DNA from: Anaeramoeba flamelloides
Taxonomy: Eukaryota > Metamonada > Anaeramoebidae
Length of the DNA: 64,000 bases
Assembly: GCA_027625915.1 (NCBI GenBank)
Contig: JANTQA010000032.1
Coordinates: 14,834,001 to 14,898,000 of the forward strand
Direction: 5' to 3'
Shown: in pieces, positions 44,755-64,000 of the stretch
Position numbering within the stretch: the stretch's first letter is position 1
How the letters are laid out: every line of letters begins with the position of its first letter
Position numbers and translations under genes: made by a program
Notes under the pieces: model-generated
The model's input: only the letters and a program-made list of their open reading frames with translations
Databases searched by the model: none
What the model was told of the DNA's origin: nothing

Positions 44755-45310
44755 TATATAAACTCCAATTCAAAATTTTTAACACACCAAAATTCATTTT
44801 TTGTTAAAAACAATCTTATTTAATTAATTCTTGAAGAAATACCAAATTAGAACCATTTACTAATTGAAATTTTAACAATTGCTTACAAATTACAATACTT
44901 TCAAAAAAAAAAAAATAAATAATTATCAATACAAATAAATCAAGGGTGTGTTAAAAATTTTGGAGAGAGCAAAACAAAAATTTTTATTTATAAAATTGTT
45001 TAAATTCTACTTGGAATATTGATCTATCAAAGGTTCGATACTACCAATTAATTTTATTTCAGTTCTTCTATTTTTGAACAACTCAACCTTAACCTAATAT
45101 CAATCGTTCAAAAAATATTTTATCGAACGAAATAGGTTACGTAATTCAAAAAATGAAATGAAAACAAAAAACTTAAAAGATGAAAAAATGATTTTCATAT
45201 TTTTCAATAATCAAAATTATTTCTAATTTGAATGAAATTGTATTATTGTGATTGTTTGGACAGTTTTTTCTGTGTGAAAAAATTTGATTTTTTAGTTTAT
45301 ATATCCCTTA
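44755..45310 (+). repeat. Interspersed repeat R3, copy 2 (uninterrupted)
   Basis: Colinear with 16,820-17,560 minus its R2 insertion. It shares AACACACCAAAATTCATTTT, ATAATTATCAATACAAATAA and TTTTGGAGAGAG. It shows what R3 looks like without R2. Confidence 0.55.
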
Positions 45311-47029
45311 GACCCTGGATTTGTCGAAAATTTTCATAAAGTTTGTAATAAAAAATTTAAAATGATATTGATGTACTAATATATTTATTTTCTTTTTTAC
45401 CTTTAATCCATATTTGAATTATGATAAAAAGTGAAAATAGTTCAAAGATAAAGTAGTTATGTTATTTTATTTTTTTTTTTTGATTGGAGAAAAAAAATAA
45501 CAATTTATCATTTTTACTTTTATTTTCAATTTTTAATTTTTTTTATAATTTTTTAAATAAGAAATTTGATTATAATAAGTGCAATTTAAAACTTTATATA
45601 TTGGTTTATTAATATTTAAAAATCAAAAAAAATCGGATTTTTATGATATTGTAAATAAATAAAAAAATATATTAATGAGAAATTCTCATTTGTTTTTTAA
45701 ATCAAATTTTAATAAATATTTAATTAAGAGAAATATGAAATTCATTTCTTGAGGTGTAAAATTAATGTTTTATAATATGAATATTTTTCTAAAAATTCAT
45801 TTAAATAATAGAAAATAATTTAAAAAACAAAAAAAAAAATTGTAAAATACTTTTATTTATACATTAGAATTAAACAAATATAAATTACTTTTTAAGAGAT
45901 AAATTAAAAACTTTACTTTTTTTAAAAAAAATAAAAATGACTTTTAAATTTTATTCAAAGATAATAAAATAATCTTCGAAACCAAAAAGATTTATATTTT
46001 GAAATTTGTTCAAATTAAAAATTTGAATAAAATCTTTATATCAATTTAATTTTACATTATAAATTAATCCAGATCTTGGAAAATAATTTTTGATCTTTGG
46101 CTTATTAAATAATATTGCTTATTTTTGTGTCTAAATTTTAAAAAGTCAAAAATTAAAAAAATAGTAAAAATTAAAAAAAAAATCATTTATTAATCTGATA
46201 ATCTAACTCTTGGTCAAATCATTTAAAATTGAAAAAAATTTTTGTTGAAAAAATTGTAAAATTTTGCAATGAAAAAAAATTTGATTTTTTTTTCACATTT
46301 AATATAAATTTTTTTTTATTTTTAAATTTTTAATAATCAAATATAGATATTACTATTGAATGATACTCAATAGATAAAAAAATTTTCTATGTGATGTCAA
46401 AATATCTTTTGTAATGAATAAATTATTCAATCAAGTATTTAAGTGTAATGTTGGAGTGCATAGGGTCTCGTAAAAAAAAAACAGGAAAGTATGATGTGTT
46501 TTAATCATTAAAACTCAGTATTTTTTGATTTGTAGACAAACTTTTCAAAAAAAAAATAATAATAATAATTTTTTTTAACAAAATTTTCCATAGGAAAATA
46601 AATAAATCGCAATAACCAAGAAAAAATTTACCAAATATTGAAATTTTTTTTTTAAGTGATTTTTTTATTGTTGATAACTGTAAAATTTTTAATTATAACT
46701 TTTCTTTATAAGATAATTGTTTATAAATTATATATCTTATAAACCTTTAATAACAATTTAAATTAAAATTTTTATTTCAAATGCACAATAATATATTGGG
46801 GTTCTAAAGGATATAAACATTAACCAGGTGCAAAACTTCAAGCGGATAAGAAATTATTATACCAATAACCGATACTCTCAAAAGATATATCTCAATAAAA
46901 TCAAGAAAAGTATACAAAATTTTACAATCAGAGAAAATTATTTAATACTAGAAATACTCTACAACTTTTGGTTTTATATACAAAAGAAGTGATCCAGTTT
47001 TCAAAGGGAAGGGGAAGTTTTATTTCATT
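45311..47029. other. AT-rich spacer
   Basis: I see no supported feature in this stretch. Confidence 0.35.
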
Positions 47030-47215
47030 AACAACACTAATTATTTATTTATTTATTTATTTGTATAAAGGAGTAATTAAAGAAAAATCATCAAATAAAA
47101 AAAGAGAAGATATATATATATATATATATATAATAAATTTATTATTTTCATGACCAAATAGAAACTATCCACATCCTGAATACACAGGAGGACCAAAAAA
47201 TCACTAATTATTTCA
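47030..47215 (-). mobile_element. LINE-like 3' tail fragment, copy 3
   Basis: Matches 262-430: ATTTATTTATTTATTT tail, TAAAAAAAGAGAAGA-type block, then CATGACCAAAT and ACAGGAGGA. Only the extreme 3' part remains. A (TA)n run (about 47,110-47,132) interrupts the match. Confidence 0.45.
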
Positions 47216-47599
47216 AAAAATTACTAAATATATTTATCATTATAAAACAAATTTAGATGATTTGAAATTATTGTTTTAATTATTCAAATAAAGAAATAAG
47301 TTCTTTTGCTCATTTTGTATGTACTGCTTTGTTTAATTATTTAATGTTTTATTTTTGATATTTTTTTAGAAATCTTGTTGTAGATTCTTTTTAAATTTCT
47401 TACAGGTTTCTAAATACAATCCTTTTTTTGTTTGAAAAGACTATAGAAAAAAAAAACATTCTTTTATGTTTTTACAAGATCAATAAATGAAAATGACAAA
47501 AAATTTTGATATCTAAAATAATTTTGACTTATTTTAAGGGTGTAAGTACATTTTTCATTTTTTGTGTGCCACCATTTATGTGAAACTGAATTCTTCAAA
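47216..47599. other. AT-rich spacer
   Basis: I see nothing supportable. Confidence 0.3.
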
Positions 47600-48780
47600 T
47601 CATTTCTTTAACTAAATACATTGATATTTTAATAAATATGAGGGTGTCAGATCTCTATAGTATAATATATTTTCATACGAACTAAAAAATGGAATTCAAA
47701 AAAATTAAAAGATTGATCAAAAAAAACTAAATAAAAATCATTTATTACTTGATCTTATCTATAACATTTTACACAATTACTTATTCTTTATTTAGTTTTA
47801 TTTTTAATTCTTTACGAAAATAATTTTGTTTGTATAATTTTTGAAAAACAAAATACTGTTTATTTCTAAAGAATTTCCAAAATGAATTTAAAAATCCTAT
47901 TTTCATTTAATTCATCTAATTCTAGTTTTAGTTCAGAAAATCAGAGATTTTTTTAATTCTTCTTGAGAAATAAGGGTTTATTTGACAAATTCGTTTGATT
48001 TTATAATTATTTATTTTCCTTTAAAATGAGAACTCAAAAGAATACTAAATCTGATTGAAATTTTTTCTTGAATTTTTCAATTATTTTGATTTGAATCTTT
48101 TGTAACTGTTTTTTGATTCCAAGAATTCAACCCCTCTATTTTAATTTTTGAAATACTATTCTTTGTTTTGACTTTGTTTGATAAAAAATATTTGAAAATT
48201 GAATTTTGAAAGCAAATTTGACTCAAAAAAATTTTTAAAATAATAATAAATAGTAATGGGGCAAGAAATTCAAGGAAAAAAATAGTTTTTCTACATACAA
48301 ACTAAGAAGATAAAGAAGACCAATCTTCGAAAATAGGCTTTTATCGATTTTTTTTTTTCAATCTTGATTTCAACACATTTATTTGGAAAGGTGATCTTTG
48401 GTGTTTGGTCTTCTAAAAGAAAATATTTGTTTCAAATGCACACCCTTTCAGGTATATTTTGTTGGTTTACTGTTTGATTAATTTCAATTGTTCGTATAAA
48501 CACATTTCTAGATCCAAAACCAAATTTAATAAAACCAAAAATTGAATCAAAAAAAAATGTTCAAAAAATTGAAATATTTAAGATTCAACTCTGAATTACT
48601 TTGATTCGTTTCACGAATAAACTAGTGAATAGTGTTTTGGTTTCAAAGTTTCAATATCTGTCGGCACTCAAAAAATAGTTTTTTAAGTAAGGTTAACACT
48701 ATTAAAATTTTTCAAATAAGTTAAAATATACTTACTACCTTAAACTTTTTTTTAAGAGAAATTTTTTCTTCCTTTTGATA
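47600..48780 (+). repeat. Repeat R6, copy 2 (uninterrupted)
   Basis: About 1.2 kb colinear with 20,395-22,690 once the two elements in that copy are removed. It is the empty-site reference for R4c and T3. No intact frame is present. Confidence 0.55.
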
Positions 48781-49205
48781 AATGATTGTTTAGATATAGA
48801 TGGGCTTGTTAATACAAGACAAACAAATGCTCTTTTTTCCCAATCAAGGTCCTTACAACTTAATGAGTATCCAAAATTTTTCTCTTTATTTATTCATTCA
48901 CTCATAATGAATAATTTTTTTAAGGGTTCTTAATTAGTCCAAACTTTAACATTAAAGATCAAAAAAAAAAATCAAAATGACGAAATAAATTTTGAGAGAA
49001 CAGAAATTTCCATCATTTGGTGATATTTTCAAATTCATAATTAAAAAAAGAGAATAAAAAACAAAAACTACTTTTTTAACTTATTAAAATAGCTTAACAA
49101 TTGTTTAATCTGGTTTCACTATGAGACATTTAACTAATTTACCAAAATTCTAAAATGAAGTTTCATTTTTTTCTAAATAATTATTGTTTTCTTAGTTGTC
49201 AAGTT
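48781..49205. other. 5' flank of the EH-domain gene
   Basis: AT-rich. TTGTTTTCTTAG at about 49,184-49,195 resembles a 3' splice site, so a 5' UTR or upstream exon is possible. Confidence 0.35.
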
Positions 49206-61593
<12,388 letters not shown>

Positions 61594-62386
61594 CCATTCA
61601 AATTTAATTTGAATTTTTAAGAGATTACCATCAATATCATCAATAATTTACTATTACTATTTATAATTATCATAATATTATTAATTTTTTTTTTTTCTTC
61701 AAAACTAATAAAATAAAATACTTATATTAAAATAGAAAATGTTTTCAAAAAAATTATTTTTCAAACTTTTGTTTGAATTTTTTTTTTTTTAATTGAAAAA
61801 ATTTAATTAAATTTTTGAGTATATCTATATTTATTATGATTAATTATTAGTTTAGATAAGTAAGAGGTATCTATTAACATCACAAATAGCCCAATTACAT
61901 TTTAAATTATATTTTGGATTTTCAATTGTTCTGAAAATATTCACGGATATTGAATTTATAAACAATTATCTTATATGAAAATTTTCTAATTAAAAAAATT
62001 TTTGTGGTTTCAACAATAATATATAGCTTGAAAAATAATTTTATGCATTTAAAAAAAAACAAATAAATTTTCTATTGAAAAAGATTGAAAACATATAATC
62101 CTGAAAATTTTTGAAAAGTTTGTTAAAAAAAATTTTGTTTCCATGATTATAACATATCTATTTTGACTGGAAATTTTTGGGTGATCATTTGTATGCAGAA
62201 AGAAATTGAAATTTTTAAAATTAATTTGAACATTTCATTAGATATTTTTAGATCGCCAAATATATTTTGTTTTCTAGTTATTTTTACTTTTATTTATGAA
62301 TATCTTCATGTTGGATTTTTAATTTTTCTTTGATAGATGAGAATAATGTATATTTATAAAAATTAAACTATGGTTTCTTAATTAGT
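61594..62386. other. Spacer between EH gene and 5S rRNA gene
   Basis: AATAAA-like signals occur at about 61,710. No gene. Confidence 0.4.
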
Positions 62387-62508
62387 GTATTCGGCCATAC
62401 CCAATTTAATAATCCTGGACACATTCCGAACCCAGAAGATCAACGAATTGAGGGCTAAGTTAGTTAGTGAGATGGGGAACCTCTCGCGAACACTTGGTGC
62501 TGAATACT
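62387..62508 (+). rRNA. 5S ribosomal RNA
   Basis: 122 nt with a perfect 6-bp terminal helix (GTATTC at the 5' end, GAATAC at the 3' end). It keeps the conserved eukaryotic landmarks in order: CGGCCATACC right after helix I, CATTCCGAACCCAGAAG in loops B/C, GGGCTAAGTTAG (box A of the internal promoter), GATGGGGAACC and the GGTGCTG before the 3' helix. 5S RNA is transcribed by Pol III from this internal promoter and joins the large ribosomal subunit. It stands alone here, with no other rRNA or tandem copy in the window. Folding looks intact, so it is probably functional. Confidence 0.93.
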
Positions 62509-62515
62509 TTTTTTA
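62509..62515 (+). terminator. Pol III terminator of 5S rRNA
   Basis: A run of seven T begins immediately after the 3' end of the 5S RNA, the standard Pol III stop. Confidence 0.8.
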
Positions 62516-63199
62516 TTTCTTGTAAAAATGAAATTATTTTTATTTTGTTAAAGTTTTTTAAAATAAAATTGTTAATTCGAATGACTTAATTTCCATAAAA
62601 AAAAATCCAAAAAATCAAACCATAACTGTTATTAAATTTATTCGGATCCAAATTCGGTTTACTTGTAAATATTGCCTAATTTAATGATAGCAAAATTCCT
62701 GATCTAAATTTTATAATATATTTTATAAGGTAAGAAATGGGGTGATTACTGATTTCTTTTTATTGTAAAAATGTTTTTTTTCCTAAGGTTGATTAATCTC
62801 AAAAAAAAAAAAAACTGAAAAAATATAATTAAAAAACTTTGATATATATTTTATTCTTTAAACAAACTACTTATCCCATTGTTAGAATGACTGCGTTTTA
62901 CTCAAATTCACTATAATTATTTTCACTAAAAAAAGTGCATTTTTTATTATTTTGATTTTTTATTAAAAATATTTTAATTATCAGATTTCAAAATAAATAT
63001 CTGTGTAATAAATTCAATTGGCCTTAATATTTTACTTAAGTTGGTATTATCAATTTCCAAATATCCTCACTAACAAAGAGGTTTTTTATGAACTTTAAAA
63101 CAAAATCAAATACTTGTTGAAATTATCATAATATCAATTAAAAATTAATAATATTAACCATTTTTCAATCAAAACCCAGTTTAAGGGAGTGAATTGCAT
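62516..63199. other. AT-rich spacer
   Basis: I see no supported feature. Confidence 0.35.
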
Positions 63200-63500
63200 T
63201 TACCTATTGGGTTTGAATTTATATTTGAAGAAAACATAATTTTGAAGAATTTCAAAATTGAAATCATTTTTTTTTTTTTTTCGATTTTTTTTGATAACTT
63301 TTTACACCTAATTCATTTGCAAATTTCTTTTTTATTGCTAGATTAATAACCACTTGGTAAAAAAAATGTTATTACAATGTTACTGAAATAGTAAAATGAT
63401 TGGAGATAATCTGTCTATTTATTTCTATTGGGATTTTATTTGATCTTCAATTAAAGATCACAATTAACATTCTTGTTGTTTTTCTCAAGCTGTCCAGAAG
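63200..63500 (+). repeat. R4b-like fragment
   Basis: Shares with 34,400-34,640 the blocks TTTCAAAATTGAAA, TTTTACACCTAATTC, TTTTTTATTGC and TTTGATCTTCAATT. The ends are not preserved. Confidence 0.45.
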
Positions 63501-63543
63501 AAATTAGTTTTTTTCTATTCATAAGAAAATTTATTGATTTTTT

Positions 63544-63743
63544 TACAGTCGGTTCCACTTTTAAGGCACAAACTTTCAACGAAATTTAAGGCACAAAAAA
63601 AATCTCAAATTAAGGCACAAAATTTTTAATTTTATTTTTTACATTTTATATTAATAGAATCTGAATTCTGTGCCTTAATTTAAGATTTTTATTGTGCCTT
63701 AAATTTCGTTGTAAGTTTTTACCTTAAAAGTGGAATATGTGTA
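63544..63743. mobile_element. 200-bp MITE R1, copy 4
   Basis: Left end TACAGTCGGTTCCAC, arms AAGGCACAAACTTTCAACG against CGTTGTAAGTTTTTACCTT, right end GTGTA. It is exactly 200 bp including the flanking TA, like the other three copies. Confidence 0.75.
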
Positions 63744-64000
63744 GTTTTATTTCTTACGTATACCAATTAGTCTTTAATTTATATTATTCTTCTTACTTCT
63801 AATTTGTACTTTAAAGGTCATTATAAATAATAATTTGTATTTGAAAAAAATATTGGTACACTTTTAGGAAACAAAGTTTATCAAAATTATTATAAAATAA
63901 CAAATTTTTCAGATTATTAACTGGAAAGACACTTTATCTTGATTGACTCTGGGGAAGAATAAAAATATATGGGAACCCCTAAAAAAACTCTTATTTAAAT
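63744..64000. other. AT-rich end of window
   Basis: I see no supported feature. Confidence 0.3.

Noticed and set aside
45020-45040. GGTTCGATACTA, a Pol III B-box-like motif in repeat R3
   Set aside because: Not conserved in other R3 copies and no tRNA fold around it.

Overview
The window is very A+T-rich eukaryotic nuclear DNA from a protist. Evidence: coding regions are rich in Lys/Asn/Gln low-complexity tracts, genes are interrupted by GT-AG introns, the proteins are eukaryote-specific (EH domains, UBA, WW, Hrd1/gp78-type RING, acid lipase), and a eukaryotic 5S rRNA gene is present. TAA, TAG and TGA all act as stops, so the standard code fits. The style (K-rich repeats, FDxF tails, long AT spacers) resembles anaerobic amoebae such as Anaeramoeba, but that name is an inference and I cannot verify it.

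Layout: a UBA-domain gene (1.8-2.3 kb) lies between two inverted copies of a TTAA-flanked MITE. A low-complexity gene (8.0-10.7 kb) reads as two overlapping frames. A repeat-rich desert (10.7-19.2 kb) contains a LINE 3' end with a nested TA-flanked element. Next come a five-helix membrane protein on the minus strand (19.2-20.0 kb), a composite repeat with two nested elements (20.4-22.7 kb), a WW/acidic/coiled-coil gene with one intron (24.8-27.0 kb), repeats, and a small membrane-protein gene (30.9-31.4 kb). An island of four adjacent terminal-inverted-repeat elements follows (31.8-34.8 kb). Then come an AB-hydrolase lipase (37.0-38.5 kb), a Hrd1/gp78-like RING-CUE ubiquitin ligase (41.9-43.2 kb), and a very long EH-domain gene (49.2-61.6 kb) that I assemble from five exons with introns of 5.7 and 2.5 kb. 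The window ends with a solitary 5S rRNA gene (62.4-62.5 kb) and more MITEs.

The genes do not form one pathway. The Hrd1/gp78-like ligase (ER-associated degradation) and the ubiquilin-type UBA protein both touch ubiquitin biology, and the EH protein is a predicted clathrin-endocytosis scaffold. Nothing links them beyond being on the same sequence.

The richest signal is the mobile-element record. I resolve by eye at least six families of short non-autonomous elements. Three sets use a TTAA target and several use TA. Paralogous repeats inside this window supply the unoccupied sites for several insertions. I found no intact transposase and no virus-like element. No CRISPR array or convincing tRNA gene was seen.
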